This document shows positions 1 to 11,037 of a stretch of DNA of 64,000 bases, piece by piece (the stretch's first letter is position 1; every line of letters begins with the position of its first letter). Below the pieces are notes generated by a model that was not told the origin of the DNA, searched no databases, and saw only the letters and a list, made by a program, of their open reading frames with translations. The position numbers were made by a program, and so were the translations under genes. The stretch spans positions 141,590,973 through 141,654,972 of the forward strand of contig JAUPFV010000004.1 of assembly GCA_036936605.1 (NCBI GenBank), given 5' to 3'. Source of the DNA: Limnanthes douglasii subsp. nivea (Eukaryota; Streptophyta; Magnoliopsida; Brassicales; Limnanthaceae).

Positions 1-2816
1 TGGTGTGCTAATGACGGAGAGATGAGCCACAAGTCATGCCAGAACAAATTGTTTTGACCATTTCCAATAGCCACCCTGTACAAATTACTCGCTAGAGGGC
101 GAAGACGGAGGATTTTCCTCTATATCCAAGAAGGAGAGGAACCGATAGGAACATTCCAGAAACTTTTGTTTTTAATCTTTTCAGTTTTAATCCAGTCACA
201 CCATATGGAATGGTGCTTATTAGTAACTATAGACCAGAGATGCTTTAGGACGACCGCCTGATTCCAGATTTTTAAATCTAGAATCCCAAGGCCGCCCTCA
301 TCATAAGGAGTGACAACAGTGGACTAGGCTACTTTGGCCCCGTGGATTTTCATAGCAGATCCGGACCATAGGAATCTCCTTAAGTATTGGTTTAGCTCTT
401 TAACAATTCTAGAAGGAAGAATAAAGATCGAGGACGAGTAAACCTGTCCCGCAAAAATGACCGATTTAATTAATTGGAGTCTTCCTGCAAAAGAGAGGTG
501 TTTAGAAGTCCATGAGTCAATACGGGAGGTTAATTTGTAGAGGAGAGGGCGATAGTCCATATAAGAGAGTCTAACTGTAAGGAGAGGGACTCCAAGGTAC
601 TTCACAGGAAGAGAGCCTTCCGGGAAATTCAGAATTGGCAGAAGGATCGATCTGAGGTGATCATCAATACCGGAGAAAAATATGTGAGTTTTCAACGGAT
701 TGACTTTAAAACCAGAGAAATAAGAGAACTCATCTATAGCATGTTTGATGAGGTTAAGTGAAAGAGGATCTACATGACAGAAAATCAATAGATTATCGGC
801 AAAACAAAGGTTGATGATTTTTTGCTTGTGACATTTCCAGTGAAATCAAAAATTTCCATCAAGACTTTTTTCTCTGAGAATGTTAGAAAGTACTTGCATA
901 ACAAGTACAAAGAGAAGAGGGGAAAGGGGGTCTCCTTGTCTAAGGCCTTTTTTCCCTTGGAAAGAGCCATGAAGGTCTCCATTAATGATGACAGAGTAAG
1001 ATGGAGAAGAGATACAATTTACGATCCAGGTAATCATCTTCTCAGGTAAATTCATCACCACAAGAATGTCAAGGATGAGATGCCATCGGACATTATCAAA
1101 GGCTTTCATGATATCAATTTTAAGAGCAATCTTTTTCTCTCTACCCTAAGCAGCTATTGGGATAAAAGACTGTTATCAGAAATATTTCTTCCTGGAACAA
1201 AAGCCGACTCAGAAGAATCAATAAGGTAAGGAAAGGAATTTTTAATTTTTAGTGGCCAGAATTTTTGAGATAATTTTATAAACAACATTGCAGAGGGAAA
1301 TGGGTGTATAGTCGGCTGTTACAGACGGTGACTCAGATTTGGGGATAAGAGCGATAGAAGTAGCATTCCACGACGTGGTCAGATTCCCAGAAAGGAAAAA
1401 TTCTTGGACACTCTTACAGATGTCCTGAACAACTATGCTCCAGGAAGACTTGAAAAAATTAGAGTTATAACCGTCAGGTCCAGGAGATTTATCACAATCG
1501 ATACTGAAGAGAGGAGATTTTATTTCAGCACAAGTGCTCCCACGAATCATTAACTCTCTCTCAGCATTGGTAACTTTAGAAGAGATCAGAGAGGAGACTT
1601 TTTCCAAGCCGGGGTAGTTAGGAGGATGCTTGGTACCCAAGGAATTTTCAAAAAAAATCACGAAAACTTTTGAAACGATAATTTTATTGCGGAATAGCCG
1701 GGCTTTGATATTTTTGTGAAAGAATTTAGAATTCTTGTCCCCCAACTTGATCAAGTTTTCTATGGACTTTTGTTTTAAAAAGGATTCTTCTGCACAACTT
1801 AGGAAAATAAAGAGAGCAGAGGCCTCACTTTCGTTTGTTACTAAACGAGGGTTGAGGAGGTCAGAGGCTAGCTCATCCTGAATGTCGAACATGCTTTTTT
1901 TAGCATTCGTTACTCGGGAAGAAATGCCACTAAATTCCTTACGATTGAGTAGAGCTAGCTCACTTTGAAGACGAGCTAGCTTATCAGAGACCAAATTCAT
2001 ACCAGTGGAAGAGATAGGAAAATTCCAACTGTTGGAAGCAATATCCTTAAAAAGAGGGTGAGTTTGCCACATGTTAAAATAATGAAAAGGTTTTTTCCGC
2101 TTAGGCCGAGGAAACCCAAGATTGAGAGTAACCGTGGCATGGTCAGAAGTGCGAAAATACCCAAAATGGACATGGGACATAGGGAAGAGGTCGTCCCAGT
2201 CCGGATTAACAAGGACACGATCTAACTTGGATATGATGGGATGTGAGGGTTGTTTATTAATCCAAGTGAAAGGATATCCAGATGATCTAAGATCACTGAA
2301 TTCGCAATGATAACAACAATTATTAAAATCATCGATAGCTTGGGACCAAGATTCAGAGGAGCCAATCCTCTCGTTCGGATGACGGATAGCATTAAAGTCT
2401 CCCATGGAGACCCAATGGGAAATAGGTTTCAGGCTTGGATAAACCAATAAGTTCATTCCAAAAAGGAATGCGGTCTTGTGCTTCGTTGAAAAGCATAAAC
2501 AGCGGTTAGCTTGAAAGTATAATTATGTCATTTAGCAATACAGTGGATGTAATGAGGGGATTGGGAGATCCTAGATATTGAGATAACACTAGGGTTCCAA
2601 GTGATCCAAATTCTACCTAGATGATGAGACAAGTGGTTTGTTAAAACATTCCAAAAAATGGACCATTCGCCTAACAATAGAATCAACATTATGACTTTGG
2701 ACTTTAGTTTCCACAAGCACTATTAAGGAGATATGATTACTAATAATAAAATCAGTGATGTCTTTTTGCCTAACTGGGTCGTTTAGACCTCGCACATTCC
2801 AAGTAGCAATATTCAT
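1..2816 (-). pseudogene. LINE-A ORF2 (endonuclease-reverse transcriptase), broken
   Basis: ORF2 would copy the LINE RNA into DNA at a nicked target. It starts at 2816 with MNIATWNVRGLN, the hallmark first strand of the exonuclease-endonuclease-phosphatase fold. The endonuclease continues in another frame from about 2456 with SMGDFNAI and ends with TSDHATVTLNL. The RT N-terminus follows, with SPGPDGYNSNFFK near 1470 and ALIPK near 1340. Palm motifs SAFVPGRNISDN (about 1190), KAFDNVRW (about 1105) and GLRQGDPLSPLLF (about 930) are visible, then the active-site box near 800. That box reads FADN instead of FADD, so the second catalytic aspartate is lost. The thumb (SFAGRLQLIKSVI, about 490) and the zf-RVT region (GGLGILDLKIWNQA, about 290) follow. 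At least three frame changes and an in-frame stop near 115 show it is not functional. Confidence 0.85.
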
Positions 2817-2848
2817 TGATAGAGAACTTACAGTGAGCCAGCCGATGC

Positions 2849-4174
2849 TCATGTTGGAGGAGAATACTTGATTACCCTTTTCTTTAGCTTCATCCATGCA
2901 AGCCCTTTTGGGGGGGGGGAGTCCACCTCTTCCTCAAGCTCCACCTCCTTATCTTTAAAAATGGATGGAAGCCAAGAACCCGAATCTAGCTCAGGGGCAA
3001 TCTCAGAAGGTTCTTCCTCAGAAGAAGAAGTCAAGATAGGGAAAGGGGAAAGCTTGATATGACCTCTTTTGCATTGGCAAGTAGGATGCCCGAAGACTTT
3101 ACAGTTTGCACATTAGGGGGGAAGGCCCTGATATTCAAACAAAACCGAAATAGATTTGCCACGAATCTTAAAGGTAAGCTCAGATTGAACATGAGGTCCC
3201 GCCTTAATCATGATACAAATTCCGGAAAAATAAAGCTTTTCCTTTCTCTCCGTCTGACGATCCACGTAAAGTGGAGTTTCGATGACCGATCCAATGTTAC
3301 TAAAACCCTCCGTAGCCCAAAGCTCAAAAGGTAGGTTGAAAACCTTAACCCAAATCGGAATTTCCGTGTGAAGGTCTTTGATAAGAGAGGTAAGGGGCTC
3401 CCATAGCTTTAATATCATTAAATTTCCACCCAAATTCCATGGTGCTTCCTCCAACACCTTTTTAGCCATCACCTCTGAGCCAAATTTGAAAAGAAAGTAG
3501 CCCCGAGGGAGGGGCTTAAAATCCAAAAGACCAAATCTTTTCCAAAGATATTCCGTATTTAATTTTAGAAAAGAAAGGTTTGACGATTGATTCAGGAAAT
3601 ATCCCGAAAGGCAAGCCTTTCAAGAATCCGAAGAATCTAATGTTGAGTCGTTCATAATGAATTCGTTACCCACCATTTCCATATGACTAATTCCAATCGC
3701 TAAGGGGGAGCGATTATCATTGTGACCCGAAACAATACTTGCAAAAGAGGGTTGAGGTGTAGAGATAGGAAGTGAATTCGAATTATAGAGACCTCTTGAT
3801 AAATTCTTTGAAGATTGAAAGGAAGGAGGCTTGGCATGGGCAAGCGTGTATTTTCTCTCTTTTGGGCCTTTACCCGCATTTCTAAAATTTCGGATGAGAG
3901 TATGGTGGTCAAATGAAGAACCTCCTCCTAATAGACCTTTTCCTTTATTCTTTAAAGGCTTTTCAATGGTTAAAACATGGGTTGGCCCAATTCTTTTAGA
4001 AGACCGGCCCAAAGAAGAGGAGTCATTTGACTGGACTGCATTAACTCTAATAGGGTCCGTTTTCACTAAATTCAGACTGGGCCTTTGCGATTCTTGTTTT
4101 TCCCCTGGGCCTAGACCATCTTGGATCCAGTTTCTCTCGAGTAACCAAAGTCGAGTCCCTTGTTTCCTCGACAA
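2849..4174 (-). pseudogene. LINE-A ORF1, DUF4283 / CCHC RNA-binding protein, broken
   Basis: ORF1 of plant L1 elements encodes an RNA-binding protein that packages the transcript. The N-terminal part (4174-3620) is basic and serine-rich and contains PSFASIV, a sequence usually found just before DUF4283. The DUF4283 domain itself lies at 3526-3113, with PLPRGYFLFKF, APWNLGG and IWVKVFNLPFELW. In a shifted frame at about 3110-3065 a zinc knuckle reads CKLCKVFGHPTCQC, the C-x2-C-x4-H-x4-C pattern of this family. An acidic tail (3034-2849) leads to the ORF2 start. The three segments lie in different frames, so the gene is decayed. Confidence 0.75.
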
Positions 4175-6110
4175 TCAGCATCGACCTGCAACAGAGGAGA
4201 AGAAACCCTAGCTAAGTCCAGGGAAGTGATACCTAGGCGATTTTCGGCGACGGAGGGCGATTGATCCAGAGACTAGACTGTTGGTTCAACAATTAAGGGG
4301 AAATATCCTCCTAATACAGAAGAAGCATGAGCCCTAGATGCCGATGGAGAGGCGTAAGCAGTAATCGGAGATTTTCCCCGACTCTCTGGAGATATGACAA
4401 AGGAGTTGCATTGGCCAGTGGTGGATGGAAGCAGACCGGTGCATTGGAGGGGACTCAAAGCCAGAGAATCTGCCATCGACAAGGTATCCAGCAGTGGAGG
4501 GTACTGTAACTCGTCTATTGCCACCACCAGGTTCTCATAGAAGCCCCATTCAGTTTGAGGAATATTGGTGACTCCGGTAAAGGGCAGGAGGCCCGAGGAG
4601 GGAGGAAACTCCCTGGTGGAGCAAGTGAGAAGATGATTAGAGGAGCAGAGACGTTCGACTCCACCGGTGGTAAGAAGTTTTACACTTCAAGCAGATGATC
4701 AGCTTGGAAAAGAATCTGACCTTGGCCGGATTCCATATGGAATCTAGCCAAGGGTAGAGTTTGTTTGACGAAACGTTTATGGGAAGCAGAGATCAGAGGA
4801 TGGAGAGAAGTTGTGGTATCAGAGAGGAGAGGACGGGCTAGAGGAAGAACAAATGTACTAGGCTCCAAGATACTGGGGAAAGAAGCTAGAGATGAGGAGA
4901 ATCCATGCGTTCGTAAGGGGGAGAAGGATCCAGCGCGCCCCAAAGGCTTGGAGGGTCTCAGGGACTCAGATAGATCCATAAGGATAACACGTATGGGTTT
5001 TGATTTGTTAGGGGAATAAATTATAGGGTAGAAATAGTTTTGTGACTTGTTGAAGAAGAATTGCGAGGGTATATAGATGGCTTGAAAAGGTTCAGGGAAG
5101 AGGGCATTAGGGTTTTGACTTGAAAAGAGAGACAAGGGCTGACAAAGGTAAGACTGTTAGGCTATAGGAGGCAGAACACGTTTTGTCTTGTCTTAGAACA
5201 TAGGAGGCAAGAAGCCAGTAGAGCTTAGAAGGGGTCTGTTTCTGATTTAAATGGGGGCTGGGATAGAAAGTATGACTAAAGTTTTCCAAAATAGAGGGAG
5301 GGAGTCTAGTTAAGGAGAGAGGGATTTTTGAAAACAAATGAGGGTAGAATAGATGGGAGGATCGAGATTAAAAAAGAGGTTGAACCATCCAGTTAGAGTA
5401 ACTGGATAGTGAGGCTTGACTAAATGAATTAAGGCTAGTTATGTTTGGGGAACTAGAATGATAACTAGGCAAATTTGGTTTGGAAACTGGTCTAAAGAAG
5501 GATGCTGGATAGGGTAGGGAAGCAAACAAAGGATAAAGAAAGAGTGTTTTGGGTTCAGGTAAAGCGGAATGAGGAGCCAATGAATTGAAAGAGTCAAGGA
5601 GGCTTAGGGAAAGGACTTCATAGGAGGGCACACTACGGAGCCTACTGGAAAACTCTTCTTGGTCCAAAGGGTTGAAGCTGGAACAAGCCTTCGGTCTGGT
5701 CTCCACTGCATTCCAAGGTGCAGCATGACAGCAGACAGCTTGAGAAGAGAGAAGCTGTGGAGCAAGACGACTGATTACATGATGTACATTCAAAGGGTTA
5801 GAAAATTGTACAGGGGGTACTAGGTTGAGGCTTGAGCGGACCCTCTGTCATATCTCCACAGCAATCCATGGATCTGTTAAAGGGCAGACTGATTGATGGG
5901 AGTGAGGCTTAAGAGGGTGAGGATTGGTTAAGGATAGAGGAAACAAGGATGGTTGTACAAAGGGTAGAATATACGGGGGAGACAAGCTAAATGTAGCCAT
6001 CAATCACATAGACCTAAGTCCATTGATCTAAGCTTCACCAGCAGCAAGGAGAAGAACAATTTGACCGTTGGAGAATGGAAGGACAGAAGAGAGAGGAGAG
6101 TTTTCTTTCA
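4175..6110 (-). other. 5' region of LINE-A
   Basis: This stretch precedes ORF1 on the minus strand. It has only short open segments rich in serine, proline and leucine (5135-4680 and 5793-5368) and no domain I recognise. Its base composition matches the rest of LINE-A and differs sharply from the AT-rich DNA beyond 6110, so I treat it as LINE 5' leader and degraded ORF1 N-terminus rather than a host gene. The boundary is judged by composition only. Confidence 0.5.
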
Positions 6111-6980
6111 TTTTTTTAGACTCTCATAAATTTATTTTCGTATGTTAAAAGTTATAAGTTTATATACAAGTGATGTACATAAACTATCCATAAAAAATAA
6201 TTATAAAAAAAACTTGGTATATATATATATATATTATTAAAATTATTAAAATTAATTATATTTACTAATAAAAAAATAGTCTATTTTAAACGTTATGACG
6301 ATAATTATTTTATATTTATACAAATTTATTCGTTTTAATATACTTTTAACATTTTAAGAGTTGTTAGGTTTTTGTTATCTTAAGATGTTTTTATTTATAT
6401 TTTGACTTTTCGTGTTTTATATGTTTGAAACAACTTTTTTATTAGCTACTTATTTTATTTTGATCTTTATATTAGTTTTTTAAAGTTTCTATATAAAATA
6501 TGTGCAATGTTGGTGAGATAGTTCTATTATTATTATTATTTTAATATATATTAGTGTTTTTTAAAAAGAAAAATAGATTACTTGAATTAAAATAATATAG
6601 TTTGTATAAAATTTAAAGGCGCCAAAAGAAAAAAGGCGCTAAACATGAAAACAGAGAAAAAGGTTTTTCAGCTTAAATTCTACTAAAATCAGTCTCTTAT
6701 TCTCCCAAACTTTAAACATCAAACAAGCATTCTTCGACCGCCCTCATTCATCCATTCTCTCTTAAATTAAACGATTATGAGGCAGTTTCCGACCACCGAT
6801 TCATCTTCAAAGGAAAATAGAGCAGACTTTTAAGCTTCTGTCATTTGACTCCATCCACCAACGCTTCCTTCTCACAGAGCAATTCGAGAGGAATCCTGAT
6901 ACTTTTCTGGTGAAGAAAAGAAGCATTTGCACTCACAAAAAAGTCAGGAAATCACGCTCCTAGATAGACAAGGTTAGTGT
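6111..6980. other. AT-rich spacer with a possible orphan 5' gene fragment
   Basis: The first 500 bp are very AT-rich and hold nothing I can name. From about 6610 the character changes: two E2F-like motifs, then a pyrimidine-rich leader-like stretch. A plus-strand frame with no ATG of its own is open for 57 codons from 6781 to a stop at 6963; it includes FKLLSFDSIHQRFLL. A possible splice donor (ACAAG then GTTAGT) lies just after, and the 3' end of LINE-B begins soon after that. It may be the stranded first exon of a gene, but I do not recognise the peptide. Confidence 0.3.
6618..6643 (+). promoter_or_regulatory. pair of E2F-like motifs
   Basis: GGCGCCAAAA (6618-6627) is a match to the plant E2F consensus TTTSSCGC on the opposite strand. 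A weaker second copy, GGCGCTAAA, follows at 6635-6643. Paired E2F sites mark promoters of plant replication and S-phase genes, but no intact gene follows here. Confidence 0.3.
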
Positions 6981-7084
6981 GAAATATTATTGTTAACATA
7001 AGCTAACCCCAAGACTTTCAAGAATCAGAATTGACTTTAAACTAGCAAGAGCAGATTGTTCAATTTTTTGTCTCATTTTGCAAT

Positions 7085-7546
7085 TCAGAGTCCAGCGAGC
7101 AAGCTAATCGGCTGCTCTATTCTGGTTTCTGAAATATGATTGATGACCATAGAAGAGGTTAAAAGCTTTCTGCAACAATTAAGAACGGGTTCAAGAACCC
7201 AAGGATGGCTACCATGACTCATATAATTGACTAGCAGCAAAAAGTCAGTCTCAATATCGATATTGTCCAAAACCATTTTGTTTTAAACAAGAAGACCATC
7301 CAATAGCGTACGAGCTTCAATCACTAAATGAGTAAGCTTACCGTATAAGAAACCAGTACATTGGAGGATATTACCTTCTCCATCCTTGATAATAATGCCA
7401 ACGCTAGCTTCACCACTATAGTGACACGAGGTATCAATGTTAAGCTTGAAGCGACCATTAGTTGGATGATTCCACTTGAGAACAGTAGGTCTTTTCTTAG
7501 ACTCATGACAGAGATTAAAGAAACCAAGCTCCTTAGCCACATTCAA
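7085..7546 (-). pseudogene. LINE-B C-terminal RNase H domain, frameshifted
   Basis: The fragment contains RFKLNIDTSCHYSGEASVG, where the first catalytic aspartate of plant LINE RNase H (normally in the D-G/A context) sits at IDTS. IEARTLLDGL then carries the glutamate of the E-A-x-A-L helix. After a frame break near 7280 comes DIETDFLLLVNYMS, whose aspartate matches the third catalytic position. The order fits the RNase H found at the C-terminus of L1-type ORF2; LINE-D has the same domain at 51050-51393. Confidence 0.7.
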
Positions 7547-7986
7547 GTCTTTGAACCATGGATTAGTATTAAATGAACCTGAGAAGTTGATATAGTTAAG
7601 GATTTTATAGACTTAAGAGATTACCATATAAGGAGAAACCTTAATGCCTTTGAATTTCGAACGATTTTTATACCTCCGTATAACACTGTAAATTAGAGAG
7701 GGAATAGCATGCCTCACATGAGTTTTCTTGCTAGTAGACGAAAACCATGTCCTTTACATATGTGTAATGGTGATAAATCTGTAGACTAGAAAGTTGAAAT
7801 TTCCTCCAAAATAAACCCAAACAGACCAAGCAAGATCACAAGCAATAAAAAGATGCTTAGAAGTTTCACAATTCCTACAGAATTAAAATTTGGAAACATT
7901 ATTCATATGTCTATTCCTTAAGATATAATTAGTGGGTATAAAGTTTTGAATAAGCTTCCGATGTAGGAAGGAATTCTTTTTAGGAG

Positions 7987-8487
7987 TCAAATTATTCCAA
8001 ATTTTGGCAAAACGATTAGACTCATTATGATGAGAACGTAATGTTTCCCAGGTGTCTTTGAGATTGAATTTTCCAGAAGATGAGATATTCCAAATAATTT
8101 GATCATCTCCATTATGATTGATGATACAATCACAAATACGGCTAAGATCAATAAGGTTAAGTAAGTCTTCAATACTAGAAAGGTTCCATTGATGATTAAG
8201 CCAATAGTGGCTACTTTTTCAGGAATGTACCAACTGTTATCAATAGTGTTATCAAGAGTTATGAGAGCTCTAGAGTTAGACCAATTATCTAACCAGAAGT
8301 CAATCAAACCTGCCCCAAGATTCCTGTTGATATGCTGTTCTGTAAAGTGTTTAATCTTGGTCAGTCTTTTCCACACCATTGAGCCTTTCTTATTGTCTGC
8401 AACCTGAAGAGGATGAAGATTTCTAAAGTATATATTATAAATAAGATTGGCCAAGAGAGTGTTATTGTGTCTAAAGTGAAGCCACAA
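7987..8487 (-). pseudogene. LINE-B zf-RVT region fragment
   Basis: This open stretch lies between the RT thumb and RNase H of LINE-B. It carries the typical pattern in which a WKRL segment is followed by GLIDFWLDNWSNS, the family's region before the zinc-binding cysteines. No start codon is meaningful because it is the interior of ORF2. It is interrupted on both sides by frame changes. Confidence 0.6.
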
Positions 8488-8920
8488 CTTGCAGGAAATT
8501 GAGTTTTGAATATCAGAAAATTTCTTGATATTTAAACCTCTGTTGAAGGGCTTACATACATGACTCCATCTACACCAGTGTATACTATGATCTAAACTAG
8601 TAGTCCCATATAAAAATCTATTAAAAGCTTTTCAATCTTATCAATAACATCATGAGGGATGACATTACTTTGCATCTAATATAAAACAATTTTCATAAGC
8701 ACAGAATTGATGAGAGTTATCCTCCCAGCAAAAGAGAGATGCTTAGATTCCCAATCTCTTATTCTGTTGTTGATTTTGTTAAGAAGATTAGCATAGTTAG
8801 ATGAGTTATTATTAGTGTTGATGGTGATTTCCAAGTAGTCTGTAGGAAGCATTTTGGCACTGAAACCAGTGTTGTTAGTGATAGATTTTGATGAGTTTGG
8901 AATCTTCAGATACAACCCAC

Positions 8921-9257
8921 TGTACAATCCGGATAGGAGTAATTCGGACAGTAACATGCCACTAAATAATCCGAACATGACAAAAGTAAAAACACATTTT
9001 TGACTAAGCTATTTTCTAATCTACTTAAAAGACTAATGGGTCCTTAAATTTGACCCAGTTTCATAACTTGACCTGTAAGCCCATGGGTCACTAATTAAGA
9101 GTATAAATACCCCAACCACTTTCATTAATGAGGGTAATGAACATTTAATACAACCAAGATGCTCAATTATCTCACTACTTTACACCAAACACTTGATACT
9201 TTAAAAATTCACAAAATACTTTACTAAACTACCCCGAGCCCAAAATAAACCAAACCA
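8921..9257 (+). repeat. Tat-1 5' LTR
   Basis: The LTR begins TGTACAATCC directly after LINE-B codons and ends ACCA three bases before the primer-binding site. The same three-base spacer AAT separates LTR and primer site in Tat-2, which supports this end. A TATAAATA box lies at 9102-9109. The Tat-3 LTR at 39207-39542 is almost the same length (336 bp) and shares blocks around TGACTAAGCTA and the TATA box. Confidence 0.7.
9102..9109 (+). promoter_or_regulatory. TATA box of the Tat-1 LTR
   Basis: TATAAATA preceded by AAGAG lies in the middle of the LTR, where the U3 promoter of plant LTR elements is expected. The same box occurs in the Tat-2 LTRs and, on the opposite strand, in the Tat-3 LTR. 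Confidence 0.6.
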
Positions 9258-9260
9258 AAT

Positions 9261-9278
9261 TGGCGACCACAGAGGGAG
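9261..9278 (+). other. Tat-1 primer-binding site
   Basis: TGGCGACCACAGAGGGAG follows the LTR after the spacer AAT. It resembles the tRNA-Arg-type primer site I recall for Ogre-like Tat elements. Tat-2 has the related TGATGACCACAGTGGGAG at 28633. The tRNA assignment is from memory and was not searched. Confidence 0.55.
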
Positions 9279-9539
9279 CACGAAGGTGCCTGGATCTTGC
9301 ATTCAAAACCAATAAAAAGCAGGGAACTCCCCATCTGTGGTGGAAACAGTTGGGGGAAAACAAGGAATATACTATCGAATAGCGAGATAAATTAAGAGCG
9401 GAAATAGAGGCGTTGAGGGCAATAAAACAAGCAGAAAATGTATAAGGGAGAAATCAGGGGCGTCGAATATTCATCATATTGAAAATTCTAGGATAAATTA
9501 TCCATCAGCAAAGACTTATCTGACTTCAAAAAAGACCCA

Positions 9540-10995
9540 TGTTAGCTCCAAGAAGACTCATCGGTCCAAGCCGGTTGAAAGTTCAGATTTTGAGTCCTCT
9601 AGCAGCTCTTCGAACGAGGCTGAGCTTGAGGAGTTTTTGTCATCAAGAAGTGATGAAGGGAGGTCCAGAAAGAAAATAAAAATAATTAAAAAATATTCAA
9701 TAAAGAGGGATAGACATGGTAGGCTTAAAAGATATATGGGCAAAGGGTCATCTCACAACCACAGACATGCTGATTAATTGTTGATAGATCCTTTTGCTTT
9801 TCAGACCGAACCAGGTATTTTCGCAACGCCTTATGAAGACATAGTCTTCAGTCGTAATACAAATTGGAGATAGTCACATTTGTCTTCCAAAATAATATCC
9901 GGAAACCTACCTAAAAGGTTTGACAATTCCAAAATTGAGAAGTATGATGGAAGTAAGGATCTGGACAACCATTTGGAGCAATTCAAGAACTTCATGATGA
10001 ACTTTGATGATGACGACAAGCTTTTACGGGAAGTGATCTTAAGTGGTACAAAAACTTCCCCAGGGGTGTATCAGAAATTTTGATACATTCTGGGTTATCT
10101 TTTGGAGGCAATTTGTTGGAAGTAAGGAGATGAAGGGAAATTGAGATACTAGTATCCATTGTTCCCCAGAGCCAAACGAGTCCTTGAAGAACTACATAAG
10201 TCGGTTCGTGAATACAAAGAATGGGTTAACAGATTGCTTCGAACATGTGGCAATTGCTTCTTTAAGGCAAGGGTTGCACCCTCGGAACCTGGCCGATATA
10301 GTGACCAGGAAGAAAGCCATGACCTAGGGTACGGTTTTTCTATTTTGAGGCTTTGGCTTCGATGGAGTTGAAGGGCTTGCACCAGATGTGCTAGCTGTCT
10401 TTTTACCTTTCTTTTCTTTGTTAGCCTTTTCTTTCTTCTTTTTTGGTAAATGACTCTTTGATCTGTTACGAATAGGAATGAAGACTTTACAATCGGGATG
10501 AACTAACCTTTTGCAGACAATCTTCGAATCAGGCTCTGACATCAAATATTGAATCAGGTGGGAAAACAAATAAATGTGGAAGAAACCAAGAAAACCAGGG
10601 TGCACCGTCAAGTGAGGACCACCACGAAAGCTAACCAGTCCGGATTTAAATCTAAGGAGTCCGGACAAGGGTCCAACCGACCTAAACAAACTCAGTCCAA
10701 CCAGAATCAATCTCAAAGCCAACAGTCAAAAGATAAAAGAGGTCATTGGGTTCAGCCATAGTGGTTTGCAGAGTTGAAAGAAAATGTGGCCATAATTTAT
10801 GTCAAGACTAATGATGAAGTCCAATTCCGAAAGCCAGCAACACTGCAGTCTCCCAGAGAGAGTCGAAATACCTGTTTTTGCCAGTATCATAATGATATAG
10901 GCCATAACACTCAAGACTTCATAGCTTTGAAGAAGGAGGTACAAAATCTTATTGAAAGAGGAAAGTTGGGAGCTTATGTCAAAAAAATAAGTTAA
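9540..10995 (+). pseudogene. Tat-1 gag, interrupted
   Basis: Gag would form the virus-like particle. The N-terminal part (9540-9775) is serine- and lysine-rich. The core follows with LPKRFDNSKIEKYDG (about 9905), whose IEKYDG motif is typical of Tat gag, then SLKNYISRF and RNLADIVTRKK near 10185-10310. There a segment of foreign antisense-ORF sequence interrupts the frame (10325-10540). Gag resumes with INVEETKK and ends in a glutamine-rich stretch and the motif CQYHNDIGHNTQDF, in which the final cysteine of the C-x2-H-x3-GH-x4-C pattern has become phenylalanine. Several stops and frame changes show it is dead. Confidence 0.7.
10325..10540 (-). other. antisense-ORF fragment embedded in Tat-1 gag
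   Basis: On the minus strand this segment encodes a basic stretch with KKTASTSGASPS. It matches the antisense ORF of Tat-2 (KKTASTCGASPS, around 36400), and the nucleotide sequences run parallel for much of the segment. Gag reading is coherent just before it (TRKKAMT) and just after it (INVEE), so the piece looks inserted. Tat-1's own antisense ORF is less similar in this region, which points to a related element as donor. Confidence 0.65.
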
Positions 10996-11037
10996 AACAG
11001 GCCTGACAATGCTCCTCGGACCGGCCCTACAAACAAT

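Larger units (their letters stand above)
1..6110 (-). mobile_element. LINE-A: L1-type non-LTR retrotransposon, 3' end outside window
   Basis: Read on the minus strand this is a plant L1-type LINE in the usual order: a long 5' region, ORF1 with DUF4283 and a CCHC knuckle, then ORF2 with endonuclease, reverse transcriptase and the start of the zf-RVT region, which runs off position 1. Frameshifts and stops interrupt both ORFs, so it is a dead copy. The sequence changes to AT-rich spacer near 6110, which I take as the 5' boundary; no target duplication can be checked because the 3' end is missing. LINE-E at 53210-54285 belongs to the same family: positions 50-105 and 54205-54255 are clearly alike. 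Confidence 0.85.
7010..8920 (-). mobile_element. LINE-B, 3' half (RT thumb, zf-RVT, RNase H)
   Basis: Minus-strand remains of the C-terminal half of an L1-type ORF2. Next to the Tat-1 LTR the sequence encodes SGLYLKIPNSSKS (about 8920-8880), the conserved segment just after the RT active site, followed by KHLSFAGRITLINS (about 8745-8700). A zf-RVT region and a final RNase H domain follow. The matching 5' half lies at 18240-20600 on the other side of Tat-1, so one LINE was split by the insertion. Both halves resemble LINE-D rather than LINE-A. No poly(A) tail is evident at the 3' end near 7010. Confidence 0.75.

Noticed and set aside
2868..4211. Plus-strand frames with serine- or phenylalanine-rich products
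   Set aside because: They are the reverse of LINE-A ORF1, which has DUF4283 and zinc-knuckle motifs.
10324..10722. A 132-codon minus-strand frame as an independent gene
   Set aside because: Its first half is the reverse of gag and its second half is the embedded aORF fragment; it is a chance join.
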